Source of the DNA: Chamaecyparis obtusa
Taxonomy: Eukaryota; Streptophyta; Pinopsida; Cupressales; Cupressaceae
DNA length: 64,000 bases
Reading direction: 5' to 3'
NCBI GenBank assembly: GCA_027943335.1
Contig: BSBK01002934.1
Span: forward strand, 41,001 to 105,000
A program made the position numbers and the translations under genes. Within the stretch, counting starts at the first letter, position 1, and the number at the start of each line of letters is the position of its first letter. Shown here in pieces: positions 1 through 11,930 of the stretch. Under the pieces are notes generated by a model, which worked only from the letters and a program-made list of their open reading frames with translations, was not told the origin of the DNA and ran no database searches.

Positions 1-20
1 CCTAGGATGCTCCTGGATGA
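1..20 (-). repeat. End of 3' LTR of gypsy copy 1
   Basis: The first 20 bases match the last 20 of the LTR at 4633-5485 with three differences. The following GACACCC and internal sequence are the same after both. The rest of this LTR lies left of the window. Confidence 0.8.
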
Positions 21-58
21 GACACCCAAGGTAATTTGACAAGTGACCCTGTCACGAC

Positions 59-3000
59 TTAGGTGTGCACAGGAAAACCAAGATGGTTAACCTCCTCCTT
101 TGTTAGCCATGATGAATCTTCTCTAGGTCGTCCTTTCCATTTGACCAAATACTCTTCATATGTCCTGTTCCTTGTGCTTCTGCCAACACGACTGTCCAGT
201 ATGTCTTCAATCTCTTTGATATCTGAACTGGTTGCTGGAATACTCCACTGTGCTACTACAACCTCATCTTCAACACCTCCTTCATGATACTCTGTCAAAT
301 CTAAAATGTTAAACACTAGTGAAATATTCAGCTCAGTAGGCAATTCTACCTCATATGCATTTCTTGAATCATGGTTCTTCAGTATCTTACATGGCCCAAA
401 CTTCTTCATTTTTAACTTGTTATATGTACCAACCAGAAATTGCTACTTTCACAAACGAACCATGACTTCATCTCCAACCTAAAATTTCTTATGCCTCCTT
501 TTCTCATCTGCCTTAGCCTTATACTGCGCATTCATCTTGGTAATATGTTTCCTTACCTCCTCATGGATGTTATTCAAATATTCTACAAAATCCTCAACTT
601 CAGCACTACTTATTTCTCCTTTGTCTATCTTTCTCAATTCAGATGCATTTCTTGGACTACTTCCATATGTAATCTGGAATGGTGAGTTACCAGTGCTCCT
701 GTTGACAGAATTATTGTATGTGAATTCTACCTATGGTAAAATCAAATCCCATCCTATTGGCTTATCTCCAACCAAACATCTCAGCAAATTTCCCAAACTT
801 CTATTCACCACTTCTATCTGTCCATCAATCTTTGGATGATGTGATGAGCTGAACTTCAAATCTATCTTCAACTTTTTCAACAATGTCCGCCAGAAATATT
901 TAATAAATTTAGTATCTCAATCTAAAACTATGGTCTTTGGCAAACCATGTAGTCTCACCACTTCTCTGAAAAATAATTCTACTACATGAACAACATCATT
1001 AGTCTTCTTGCAGGGAATGAAATGTGCCATCTTCAAAAATCTATCAACTACTACAAAAATTGAATCATGACCCTGCTGTGTCCTCGGTAAACCCAGAATA
1101 AAGTCCATACTGATATCCTCCCAAGGCTTCTCTGGTACAAGTAATGGCTGATACAACCCTATATTCTACTTCACTCCTTTCACTATTTGACATACTCTGC
1201 AACTCTGTATAAACTTCTTCACATCTTGCTGTAACTATGGCCAATAATAATTTTCACTAACCAAAGCAAGGGTTTTATCATGACCAAAATGTCTAGCCAA
1301 TCCTCCACTATGCTTCTCTTTGATGAGATTCTCCCTCATAGAACTTCTTGGAATGCACAACTGACTCCCTCTAAATAGCATATCATCTTTGATGATGAAA
1401 TCCAACCATTTCATCCTGTCTAGAGTAACAGGTTCTGTACAAGATTTCTAAGCTTCACCAAAATCAGGATCCTCTGGATACAAATTTTTGGGTTCCTTCA
1501 ACCTAACCACTTCAATCCACATCTCTATCAGCAATACTTTCCTTCTCCTAAGAGCATCCCCAACCCTATTAGACTTTCCACTTCTGTGTTTCAAAATAAA
1601 TGTATAACTCTACAAAAACTCAACCTATTTCAAATGCCTCTAATTCAACTTTCCTTGACTATTCAAATATTGCAAAGCTTGATGATCAGTATATAAAACA
1701 AACTCCTTAGGAAGCAGATAATGTGTTCACTTCTTTAATGCCTGAACTATAGCATAAAATTCTTGATCATAGACAGAATATTTTCTCTTGGCATCATTTA
1801 ACTTCTCACTAAAATAAGCAACAGGTTTACCTTCTTGGCTCATAACAGCTCCTATTGCAGTACCACTAGCATCACAATCTACTTGAAACACCTTATTAAA
1901 ATCTGGAAGTGCTAAAATAAGTTGTTCTGTAACTTTTTGTTTCAACAATTGAAAACTCTTTTCTGCCCCATTAGTCTACTTAAACACTTTTCTATCCCCT
2001 CTCATTGTTTCAGTCAAGGGTCCACAAATACTACTAAAATTTTTGATAAACTTTATGTAAAAGCTAGCCAAACCATGGAAATATCTTATCTCAGTAGCGC
2101 TCCTTGGAGTAGGCCATTCAAAGATAGCCTGTACCTTCTCTGGGTCCATTTTTAGACCTTCTGTTGAAACTACAAATCCCAAATACACTAACTCTTTCTT
2201 CATAAAACTGCATTTCTTCAAATTAATCAACAATTTCTCATCTCTCAACTTCTCAAACACCATACGAATATGCATCATATGTTCCTCCAATGTCTTGCTA
2301 AAGATTAAAATATCATCTAAGTAAACAATGACAAACTTACCCAGAAATTCTTTCAGAACCTCATTCATGAGCCGCATGAAAGTGCTCGGTGCATTTGTTA
2401 GCCCAAAAGGCATGACTAACAACTCATACAGTCCTTCCTTTGTCTTGAAGGGAGTCTTCCATTCATCTCCTTCTTTGATCCAAATCTGGTGATATCCACT
2501 CTTCAGATCTATCTTTGAGAAATACAGAGCTCCACTCAAATAGTCCATAATATCATCCATTCGTGGCAATGGAAACCTATACTTAATTGTGATCTTGTTT
2601 ATTGTTCTAGAATCTATACACATCCTCCATTCTCTATTCTTCTTTGGTGCTAATACTTCTGGTACAGCACATGGACTCAGGCTCTTCTAAATCAATCCTT
2701 TCTGTAACAACTCATGTACTTGTCTGTTCAACTCTTCACTTTCTATTGATGTCATTCTGTGTGCTACCTTCTTTGGCAAACTGGCTCCTAGAATCAAATC
2801 CATCTGATGACTGATCTTCCTTACCAGTGGTAATCCATCAGGTACATTATCAGATACAATATCCTGAAACTCATTCAACAAATCTGCAACCTCTACAAGT
2901 ACATTTTTTACTTCCTCTTTACCAGCTTTTGCAATTAAACAAAAACACACATGCTCATGCCTCATACCATCTAGGAATTTTCTTCCATCAACAAAAGTTA

Positions 3001-3160
3001 TTCTTGCATTACCACATACCTTTTCTTCAGTCTCCTTCAAAGGCTTTAACTTATGTCGCACTCCATCCTTTGTCAGGGAATAGGTATTCGCATGACCATT
3101 GTGTACAACACATCTGTCAAACTGCCACGGTCTACCCAACAACATATGACATGCATCCAT
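59..3160 (-). pseudogene. gypsy copy 1 pol: RT, RNase H, integrase, chromodomain (degenerate)
   Basis: Minus-strand pol in pieces. 2687-3160 is the protease/RT linker (LLGRPWQFDR, SHQMDLI). 1976-2623 is reverse transcriptase with [11 protein letters not shown] and the catalytic YLDD at 2312-2323. 1727-1948 is RNase H ([25 protein letters not shown]). 917-1156 is the integrase core start ([22 protein letters not shown]), ending at a TGA where other copies continue. 59-409 ends in a chromodomain (EYLVKWKGRPREDSSWL). Each piece is closed by a nonsense codon or frameshift. Family knowledge: polyprotein for reverse transcription and integration. This copy is dead. Confidence 0.9.
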
Positions 3161-3286
3161 AGATATTATATCACATAGTACCTCATCTTGGTACCTGTCG
3201 ATCTTGAACTTTACCAGGCACTATTCACTGACCATGACCTTGTGGTCATCCTACACCCAGGCAATCTGATATGGATGTGGGTGTTT

Positions 3287-4560
3287 CTATCTCTTGAGCT
3301 TCAACTTTTTCACCATCTCTTCTGACACCAAATTGTCAGTGCTTCCACTATCGATAATCACATCACAACATTTACCCTCACACTTGCATCTAGTGCGAAA
3401 CAGGCTCCTCCTTTGTTCAGGTTCATTCTCACCACTTAACAGGACTCTTCTATTAATCAGTGTTTCTCCTCTTTCAGCATCTTCAAAATTTGATGATCTA
3501 GTATCTTTATCTACATGTGTAACTCTGGCCTGGCCTTCATTTCTCTTGTCTGTTCTACCTTGGTGCTGAGGACATTCAAATGCCCTATGACCTTCTTCTC
3601 CATAGTGAAAACATGTTCCATGAAAGCCTCCTCTTCCAAATCCTTGTCCTCTTCCTCTTCCTCTTTGATCTCTATTATTCTGATCTTGGAAACGATTGGA
3701 ATTGTTTCCTCTCTGATTTTGGCTGTTACTGGCCTCATCCTTCTTTTTCAGATCTTCATTTCGGCCACCATATGACCGTCCACCATGACCTCTTCCATTT
3801 TGTCTGCTCTCAAACATATTGTTGAGCTTTTCCTCTACTTTTAGGGAAAATTGGAATGCCTCCTCAATACTATTCATTCAAATGAGATTCAACTCCTCCT
3901 AAATACTTGGCCTTAACCCATTAAGGTATCAGGTAACTTTCTACTTATCAGCTTTTGCACGGCCTGTTCTGATGAGGAGTCAATAGAACTCCTCTGTATA
4001 CTCTAAATAGATCTTCCTGCTTACTTTAAACTTTGCATTTTCTTTAGTAGGTCAAGCTCATAATCAATAGGAATGAACTGTCACTTCAATTTATCCACCA
4101 TCTGATCCCATCTTGTGATTTTATCTTTCCCTCTTCTAGTTCACTCGAATTGAATCTCTTGCCACCAGATCTTCACATGACCTTTCAGTCTGGCCTTCAC
4201 AAATTTGACCCTATCAGGATCCTCAACATCTTCGTACTCAAAATATTCCTCACATTCATGGATCCAGTCGATCAATTCCTCTCGGTTAAAATTTCCAAAA
4301 AATGTAGGAACCTCAATCTTAGGTCTTTTTTCAATCTTGGAAATCACCCCAAAAAGTCTTTCTTCCTCCTGGTTCACAACTTCGGCTTCTCCTTCTTAAT
4401 ATTCTTATTCGGCTTCATCCTTCCTTTCATCTCTGACATTAAGATTCATTCCTCTATGAATCTCTTCTTGCAATACTCGAACATGTCTCTGTAGCTCTCT
4501 AACCTCAGGTGTCATAGCACCAGCTCTTCCGCCAAGTTCTCTTCATGGAGGCATTTTCAT
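3287..4560 (-). pseudogene. gypsy copy 1 gag and protease start (degenerate)
   Basis: The start ATG is at 4560 by alignment with copy 3 (MKMPP). An N-terminal capsid-like region (EVPTFFGN, EELIDWIHECEEYFEYEDVE, 4141-4377) ends at a TGA at 4141-4143 that is present at the same codon in all three gypsy copies. 3287-3877 carries an RG-rich stretch, a zinc knuckle in which the second Cys is Tyr (CFHYGEEGHRAFEC; copy 3 has Cys), and the protease site IIDSGSTDNLV. A TAG near 3252 interrupts the protease where 24.9 kb and 26.6 kb have CAG. Nonfunctional relic. Confidence 0.88.
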
Positions 4561-4618
4561 GATGCGTACTGAAACCCTAACCATAGTTGGTGATCTATTT
4601 ACACACTCAAGAACTTCT

Positions 4619-4630
4619 GCTCTCATACCA
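4619..4630 (-). other. Primer binding site, initiator tRNA-Met, copy 1
   Basis: Minus-strand TGGTATGAGAGC, one mismatch from the plant tRNA-iMet primer site TGGTATCAGAGC, two bases inside the LTR edge at 4633. The other two gypsy copies have the site at the same place. Confidence 0.85.
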
Positions 4631-4632
4631 CT

Positions 4633-5485
4633 TGATGAAGGGTGCTCCCCTTAATACCATAAACAGATAATAAAAATAGTGAAACAACAACAATAATATG
4701 CAAGAATAGTAAATTGGCTTCTTATTATCTCCACAAATGTGGAATTACAAACTTTTAGAATTAAAATGTGCAAAGCCACATGGGCATTTCCTTAAAATAT
4801 TCTGTAGGACAAAGCCTCAAATCAATACCGAGATCTACTACCCAGAACTGCCCTAGACAACACTACGGGCCTTCTTTATATAGGCAATTTCCACCGCCCA
4901 AGAAGGTTCTAGAAATTTAGCCCTTAGGGCTGACCAAACTTAGAATTATTTTATTTTATAATTTATTATATCAAAGTCGGCTCAAAATGAGTTTTGAAAC
5001 CCAAAAATTTTTTTTGAATAAAAATTATTTTTCACCATTTCAGGTGACCCAACTTTTGAAGACCATAAGTCATCACCCATTGACCCGATTGGCTATTATA
5101 ACCTCATTTTGGAAACACCACGAAGTGCTCTATAGGCTTGACCCAAGTAAAGCGCCTATCACCCAAATTTTCAACCACATCTAGGGCCTCTAAAGCCTTC
5201 AAAATTGAGTTCAAATTTTCTATACCCCGTTGCCAATACCAAAAATCTTCAATATCTTCAAAACTACAATTGATCTAGCCATGAAACTTTGCTGGCAAGC
5301 TGATATGACTAAGATGAACCTACATATGTAAAATTAGACATTCCAAGATCGTAAGACCAATTTACTAAAAATAGCAAGTTTCCATAAATAGCAACTCTAC
5401 ATAAGATAGGCCTAATTGAATACAAAAATAGAAATATTTTTGGTTGATGCAAGATTGATCTTACACCTAGGATGCTCTTGCATCA
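4633..5485 (-). repeat. gypsy LTR b, shared by copies 1 and 2
   Basis: 853 bp bounded by TGATG...CATCA short inverted ends. On its left lie the primer site and gag of copy 1. On its right, without a gap, lies the 3' internal end of copy 2 (GACACCC...). It therefore serves as 5' LTR of copy 1 and 3' LTR of copy 2. Homologous to LTRs at 27970-28822 and 63042-63891. Confidence 0.93.
4875..4884 (-). promoter_or_regulatory. LTR b TATA box
   Basis: Minus-strand CCTATATAAA inside the LTR. The same site is at 28212-28221 and about 63281-63289 in the other LTRs, consistent with the U3/R promoter of this family. Confidence 0.6.
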
Positions 5486-5509
5486 GACACCCGGGGTAAT
5501 TTGACAAGT

Positions 5510-8458
5510 GACCCTGTCACGACTTAGGTGTGCACAGGAAAACCAAGATGGTTAACCTCCTCCTTTGTTAGCCATGATGAATCTTCTACAGGTCATCCTT
5601 TCCATTTGACCAAATACTCTTGATATGTCCTGTTCCTTGTGCTTCTGCCAACACGACTATCCAGTATGTCTTCAATCTCCTTGATATCTGAACTGGTTGC
5701 TGGAATATTCCACTATGCTGCTGCAACCTCATCTTCAACACCTCCTTCATGATACTCTGTCAAATCTGAAATGTTAAACACTGGTGAAATATTCAGCTTA
5801 GTAGGCAACTACTTCATATGCATTTCCTGAATCATGCTTCTTTAGTACCTTACATGGCCCAAACTTTTTCATTTTCAACTTGTTATATGTACCAACCGAA
5901 AATCACTCCTTTTGTAAATGAACCATGACTTCATCTCCAACCTGAAATTCTTTATGCCTCCTTTTCTCATCTGCCTTAGCCTTATACTGGGCATTCATCT
6001 TGGTAATATGCTTCCTCACCTCCTCATGGATGTTCTTCAAGTGTTCTGCAAAATCCTTAGCTTCAGCACTACTTATTTCTCCTTTATCTATCTTTCTTAA
6101 TTGAGATGCATTTCTTGGACTACTTCCATATACAATCTGGAATGGTGCTTTACTAGTGCTCTTGTTGACAGAATTATTGTATGCAAATTCAGCCTGTGTT
6201 AAAATCAAATCCCATCCTATTGGCTTATCTCCAACTAAACATCTCAGGGAATTTCTCAAATTTTTATTCACCACCTCTGTCTATCCATCAGTCCGTGGAT
6301 GATGTGATGAACTGAACTTCAAATCTGTCTTCAAATTTTTCCACAATGTCCACCAGAAATATCTAATAAATTTAGTATCTTGATCTGAAACTATGGTCTT
6401 TGGCAAACCATGTAGTCTCACCACTTCTCAAAAAAACAATTCTGCTACATGAATAGCATCATTAGTCTTCTTGCAGGGAATGAAATGTGCTATTTTCAAA
6501 AATCTGTCAACTACTACAAAAATTGAATCATGTCCCTACTGTGTCCTTGGTAAACCAAGAACAAAGTCCATACTAATATCCTCCCAAGGCTTATCTGGTA
6601 CAGGTAATGGCTGATACAACCCTATATTCTACTTCACTCCTTTCGCCATCTGACATACTCTGCAACTTTGTATAAACTTTTTCACATCTTGCTATAACTG
6701 TGGCTAATAATAATTTTCACTAACCAAAGCAAGGGTTTTATCACGACCAAAATGTCCAGCCAATCCTCCACTATGCTTCTCTTTAATGAGATTCTCCCTC
6801 ATAGAACTTCTTGGAATGCACAACTGAATCCCTCTGAATAACATATCATCTTGGATGATAAAATCCAATCATTTCAAACTATCTAGAGTAATAGGTTCTG
6901 TTCAAGTATTCCAAGCTTCACCAAAATCAGGATCCTCTAGATACAAATTCTTGAGTTCCTTGAACCCAACCACTTCAATCTACATCTCTGTCAGCAATAG
7001 TTGCCTTCTGCTAAGAGCATCCACAACCCTATTAGACTTCCCACTTCTATGTTTCAAAAAAATTGTATAACTCTGAAAAAACTCAACCCATTTCAAATGC
7101 CTCTGATTCAACTTTCCTTGACTATTCAAATATTGGAAAGCTTGATGATCAGTATACAAAACAAACTCCTTAGGAAGAAGAAAATGTCTCCACTTCTTTA
7201 ATGTCTGAACTATAGCATAAAATTCCTGATCATAGAAAGAATATTTTCTCTTGGCATCATTTAACTTCTCACTGAAATAAGCAACAGGTTTACCTTCTTG
7301 GCTCATAACAACTCCTATTACAGTACCACTGGCATCACAATCTACTTGAAACACCTTATTAAAATTTGGAAGTGCTAAAATAAGTTGTTCTGTAACTTTT
7401 TCTTTCAACAATTGAAAACTCTTTTCTGCCCCATTTGTCCACTTAAACTCTTTTCTATCCCCTCTCATTATTTTAGTCAAGGGTCCACAGATACTGCTAA
7501 AATTTCTGATAAACTTTCTATAAAAACTAGCCAAACCATGGAAAGATCTTACCTCAGTAGCACTCCTTAGAGTAGGCCATTCAACGATAACTTGTACCTT
7601 CTCTGGGTCCATTTTTAGACCTTCTACTAAAACTACAAATCTCAAATACACTAACTCTTTCTTCACAAAACTGCACTTCTTCAAATTAATCAACAATTTC
7701 TCATCTCTCAACTTCTCAAACACCATATGAATATACATCATATGTTCTTCCAATGTCTTTCTAAAGATCAAAATATCATCTAGGTAAACAATGACAAACT
7801 TACCCAGAAATTCTTTCAGAACCTCATTCATGAGCTGCATGAAAGTGCTCAGTGCATTGGTTAGCCCAAAAGACATTACTAACCACTCATACAGTCCTTC
7901 CTTTATCTTGAAAGTAGTCTTCCATTCATCTCCTTCTCTGATCTGAATCTAGTGATATACACTCTTCAGATCTATATTTGAGAAATACACAGCTCCACTC
8001 AAACAGTCCATAATATCATCCATTCGTGGCAATGAAAACCTATACTTGATTGTGATCTTGTTTATTGCTCTGGAATCTGTACACATCCTCCATTCTCGAT
8101 TCTTCTTTGGTGCTAATACTACTAGTACAACACATGGACTCAGGCTCTCCCGAATCAATCCCTTTTGTAACAACTCATGTACTTGTCTATTCAACTCTTC
8201 ACTTTCTACTAGTGTCATTCTATGTGCTACCATGTTTGGCAAACTGGCTCCTAGAATCAAATCCATCTGATGACTGATCTTCCTTACCGGTGGTAATCCA
8301 TCAGGTACATTATCAGATACAATATCCTAAAACTCATTCAACAAATCTACAACCTCTACAGGTACATTCTCTACTTCCTCTTTACCAGCTTTTGGAATTA
8401 AAGCAAAACACATATACTCATGCCTCATACCATCGAGGAATTTTCTTCCATCAACAAA
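5510..8458 (-). pseudogene. gypsy copy 2 pol: RT, RNase H, integrase, chromodomain (degenerate)
   Basis: Minus strand. 7949-8266 is the RT N-terminus ([38 protein letters not shown]). 6980-7876 is a long open stretch joining RT (YLDD at 7775-7786), the connection and all of RNase H, ending [11 protein letters not shown], which is typical of the RNase H/integrase linker. 5903-6274 is the integrase C-terminal half (GWDLILTQAEFAYNNSVN, YGSSPRN). 5510-5890 is the chromodomain. Frameshifts and stops separate the blocks. Truncated at 8461 by CACTA insertion. Confidence 0.9.
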
Positions 8459-8461
8459 AGT

Positions 8462-8770
8462 CACTAATACATTTAGGGGCATTTTGCGATGGCTATGTGT
8501 CGCAATTGCGACATCTATGTGTCGCAATAGCAACACCCATAGACGTCGTTATTTTTTAGTCACAAATTGCAACATGTATGGGTAGTCGTCGCCATTGTGA
8601 CGCCCTCCCGTCGCAATGTCGCTAAGATTTGTTAGCGGCATGGGCGTCACCCCCCGTCACATGGCTTTGGAGGCCCATCGCAATTGCGACGAGCCTCCCA
8701 AGCAATTACAACGGGCGCCTGCATCGCATTACGACGGGCTCCCGTCGCAATTGCGACGCCTGTGGGTGGA
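8462..8770. repeat. CACTA left TIR and subterminal repeat region
   Basis: After the TIR, palindromic GTCGCAATTGCGAC motifs or variants occur at 8499-8512, about 8517, 8620, 8673 and 8741-8757, in GC-richer sequence unlike its surroundings. Subterminal motif clusters bind the accessory transposase protein in En/Spm; the motif here is inferred to play that part. Confidence 0.8.
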
Positions 8771-9240
8771 TAAAAAAAATAAAATTATTTAATACATTGC
8801 TAATGAACCACATTAATGCTTTTTTCTTTCAACAAATGAGGACAGCCACTGTAAAGACAACATGATAATGTACACTCACTGTAAGGATAGTCACAAATGA
8901 GGACATCTCACAGTGACTGTCCCTTGTGTAATTGCCACTTGAATGTATTGCTATTCAACCACACTAATGCTTTTATTCTTCAACAAATGAGGATAGTCAC
9001 TCTAAAGACAACATGATAATGTACACTCACAGTGAGTGTACATTATCATGTTGTCTTTACAGTGACTATCCTCATTTGTTGAAGAAGAAAAGCATTAATG
9101 TGGCTGAATAGCAATACATTCAAGTGGCAATTACACTAGGGATAGTCACTATGAGATGTCCTCATTTGTGACTGTCCTTACAGTGAGTGTACATTATCAT
9201 GTTTTCTTTACAGTGTCAATATATGCATTATTACTTAAAC
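8771..9240. repeat. CACTA left array, near-perfect foldback
   Basis: Units of GTACATTATCATGTTGTC, CAGTGACTGTCCT and CAAGTGGCAATTACAC are arranged head to head. Bases 9004-9030 and 9032-9058 are a perfect 27-nt inverted repeat around one base, and the arms continue outward, with few mismatches, to roughly 8825 and 9240. The same units fill the arrays at 10.3-11.9, 15.7-17.7, 19.8-20.7 and 22.2-22.4 kb. Confidence 0.88.
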
Positions 9241-9450
9241 TGAAGAGTACTCTAAATAATATGTCATTGTGGAGTTCTGATTGCTTCCAATTTGATATAT
9301 GCTTGTTCTACTTATGTAGCTAGCATCATGTAAGAAAAGTTGATGCTTTTAAAATAGATTCATTTAGCCATGAAATGCCTGTGCATGTTACATACAAGAT
9401 TCCAAGGCCCAAAACTGATTACTCATTATAATTCATGTACAGAATGATAA

Positions 9451-9728
9451 TCAACCATAATGAGGCATGCGTAGGCGCTGCTTAGATTTTGAGGCATCAG
9501 AAGCTCGTAGAAGAAACTTGACCAATGGCTCATGGAATGCAACAAACTTATTGCCTAAAATAGGAGCATTGGTAACCACAGATGATGGTTCTGAAAAGAA
9601 CACTTCACCATCAATGTCACATGAGGGAACTACAATTTCTGATGGCAAGCAACTTGTAGTATATAAGAGAGATGCAGGTATAGATGCTGGGAGAAGTTCC
9701 CAATCTTTATCTGTTGGACAGTTTTCAT
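9451..9728 (-). pseudogene. Captured gene fragment: terminal coding exon, unknown protein
   Basis: On the minus strand a splice acceptor (TTTTGCAG, ending at 9729) precedes an open exon of about 92 codons that ends at a TGA at 9451-9453. It reads DENCPTDKDWELLPASIPAS near the start and SKQRLRMPHYG at the end. Composition is protein-like, unlike the array around it, and it resembles no transposase region I know. Downstream to about 9215 looks like 3' UTR. Host gene capture by a CACTA element is the simplest explanation. I do not recognise the donor gene. Confidence 0.5.
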
Positions 9729-10143
9729 CTGCAAAATAGATTATAAAAACATGAAAATATATCAGAGATGTTTGATATTGATACAAAACAACACAGATTC
9801 ATTTCTTCGTACACCTGTATATCATAAAAATCCTTGCACACTTCGAAAAATTGTATTGCCTTTTACTTACTCAAAAGTAATTTACATAAAGCAGTCATTT
9901 GATTAACATGGATCCTAATATTCAAAAGTACATGGTCATGTGCTCCATCGTAGCATCTTATAGATTTAGATCTGTTCTCTGAAATAATTCAATGTTTTGT
10001 TTACAATCCACAAAAGAAATATTTTCCCTCGTCTACTTAATCCTAAACAAAAGGCCATATAGCAATATAGATAGAACTATATAATAGAAACCATAAACAA
10101 TGGTAACCTTAGCAGCAGCAAGAAATTGTTGCAAAAACTTTAC

Positions 10144-10265
10144 CTTATCATACCCAGATTGTTGCTTTGCCTGGCGGAGGGAAATTTGATCAGTAAAATT
10201 GACACAGAGTATGCTGTCTCCATTGTCATGCTGGATAACAAAACACCAACTTTAATGGGCATGTA
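10144..10265 (-). pseudogene. Captured exon, copy 1
   Basis: Minus-strand open stretch MPIKVGVLLSSMTMETAYSV...SNNLGMIR followed by a donor-like AAG|GTAAAG at 10142-10144. It lies upstream of the exon at 9451-9728, so it may be the preceding exon of the same captured gene, although the reading phases do not join as the sequence stands. A second copy is at 12978-13110. Confidence 0.42.
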
Positions 10266-11930
10266 CTGTCCCTTCTGTAATTGCCACTTGAATGCATTGC
10301 TATTGAACCACATTAATGCTTTTTTCCTTCAACAAATGAGGATAGTCACTGTAAAGACAACATGATAATGTACACTCACTGTAAGGATAGTCACAAATGA
10401 GGAAATCTCAGAGTGATTATCCCTTGTGTAATTGCCGCTTGAATACATTGCTATTGAACCACATTAATGCTTTTTTCCTTCAACAAATGAGGACAGTCAC
10501 TGTAAAGACAACATGATAATGTACACTCACTGTAAGGATAGTCACAAATGAGGAAATCTCAGAGTGACTATCCCTTGTGTAATTGCCGCTTGAATACATT
10601 GCTAATGAACCACATTAATGCTTTTTTCCTTCAACAAATGAGGAAAGTCACTATAAAGACAACATGATAATGTACACTCACTGTAAGGATAGTCACAAAT
10701 GAGGACATCTCACAGTGACTGTCCCTTGTGTAATTGCCACTTGAATGTATTGCTATTCAGCCACATTAATGCTTTTCTTCTTCAACAAATGAGGATAGTC
10801 ACTCTAAAGACAACATGATAATGTACACGGGCTGTAAGTGTATATTATCATGTTGTCTTTACAGTGACTGTCCTCCTTCAAGTGGCAATTACACAAGGCA
10901 CAGTCACTGTAAAGGCAACATGATAATGTAGAGAAACGTTGTCATTTGTATTTTCAACAGTGCAGAGAGATTCCCTCCGCGAAATCATAGCTACAATTTC
11001 TGAGTACGTTGGGTTTATTTTTCTTTTGTCATTATTATGTAATCTGGTATTCAGCTGTTACAGAGCTAAAATACCCAGAAATGAGGACATATCTGTGTTG
11101 AATTTATTGTTAGCGGCTTTGGTTATTTAGAAGTTTAATTTTATTTGTTCATCTTTCAAGCACAAATGTTTTGTGGACCGTAACATCTTCATTGTTTCGG
11201 GTATGCAATGAAACAGCCCTAACTTGCAACTACCTTCACGGTACTCATGTACATTATCATGTTGTCTTTACAGTGACTGTCCTCATTCAAGTGGCAATTA
11301 CATAAGGGACAGTCACTGTGAGATGTCCTCATTTGTGACAAGGACAGTCACACATGAGGACATCTCACAGTGACTGTCCCTTGTGTAATTGCCAGTTGAA
11401 TGTATTGCTATTCAACCACATTTATGGGCCCGTTTGGACCACAGCACACAGTAGCATCTATAGAGAAGAATATCCCAGGTGTAACAAGTTGTAAGAATAT
11501 ACCAACAGTTCTAAGAAGTTCCCTAGCACATAGTAGCATCTACAGAGAAGAATATACAACATGAGGGCAGCCACTGTAAAGACAACATGATAATGTACAC
11601 TCATTGTATGTGTACATTATCATGTTGTCTTTACAGTGACTGTCCTCATTCAAGTGGAAATTACACAAGGGACAGTCACTGTGAGATGTCCTCATTTGTG
11701 ACAAGGACAGTCACACATGAGGACATCTCACAATGATTGTCCCTTGTGTAATTGCCACTTGAATGTATTGCTATTCAACCACATTTATGGGCCCATTTGG
11801 ACCGCGACACATAGTAGCATCTACAGAGAAGAATATCCCAGGTGTAACAAGTTGTAAGAATATACCAACAATTCTAAGAAGTTCCCTAGCACATAGTAGC
11901 ATCTAAAGAGAAGAATATGGGTCAACGAGG
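10266..11930. repeat. CACTA left arrays and unique-segment inverted copy
   Basis: Tandem units as at 8.8-9.2 kb, several with head-to-head foldbacks (around 10830 and 11605). 10930-11245 is a non-array segment that recurs in inverted orientation at about 16760-17070 and again from 22440. 11418-11560 and 11783-11915 are a direct repeat starting GCCC(G/A)TTTGGACC, inverted relative to 15722-15845, 16080-16205 and 16440-16565. No coding sequence is supported. Confidence 0.82.

Larger units (their letters stand above)
1..5485 (-). mobile_element. Ty3/gypsy chromovirus, copy 1 (window-edge LTR to shared LTR)
   Basis: Read on the minus strand the order is LTR (4633-5485), primer site, gag with zinc knuckle, aspartic protease, reverse transcriptase, RNase H, integrase, chromodomain, then the last 20 bases of the 3' LTR at the window edge. 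Pol order with RT before integrase is diagnostic of Ty3/gypsy, and the C-terminal chromodomain of a chromovirus. The LTR family starts TGATGAAGGG and ends CTGCATCA when read on the plus strand. All coding parts carry stop codons or frameshifts, so this copy cannot be autonomous. The clade within chromoviruses was not resolved. Confidence 0.93.

Noticed and set aside
8490..8770. Regular GTCGCAATTGCGAC palindromes considered as a CRISPR-like or CpG-island array
   Set aside because: Spacing is irregular, the motif is shared by both transposon ends, and the host is a plant; subterminal transposase sites explain it.
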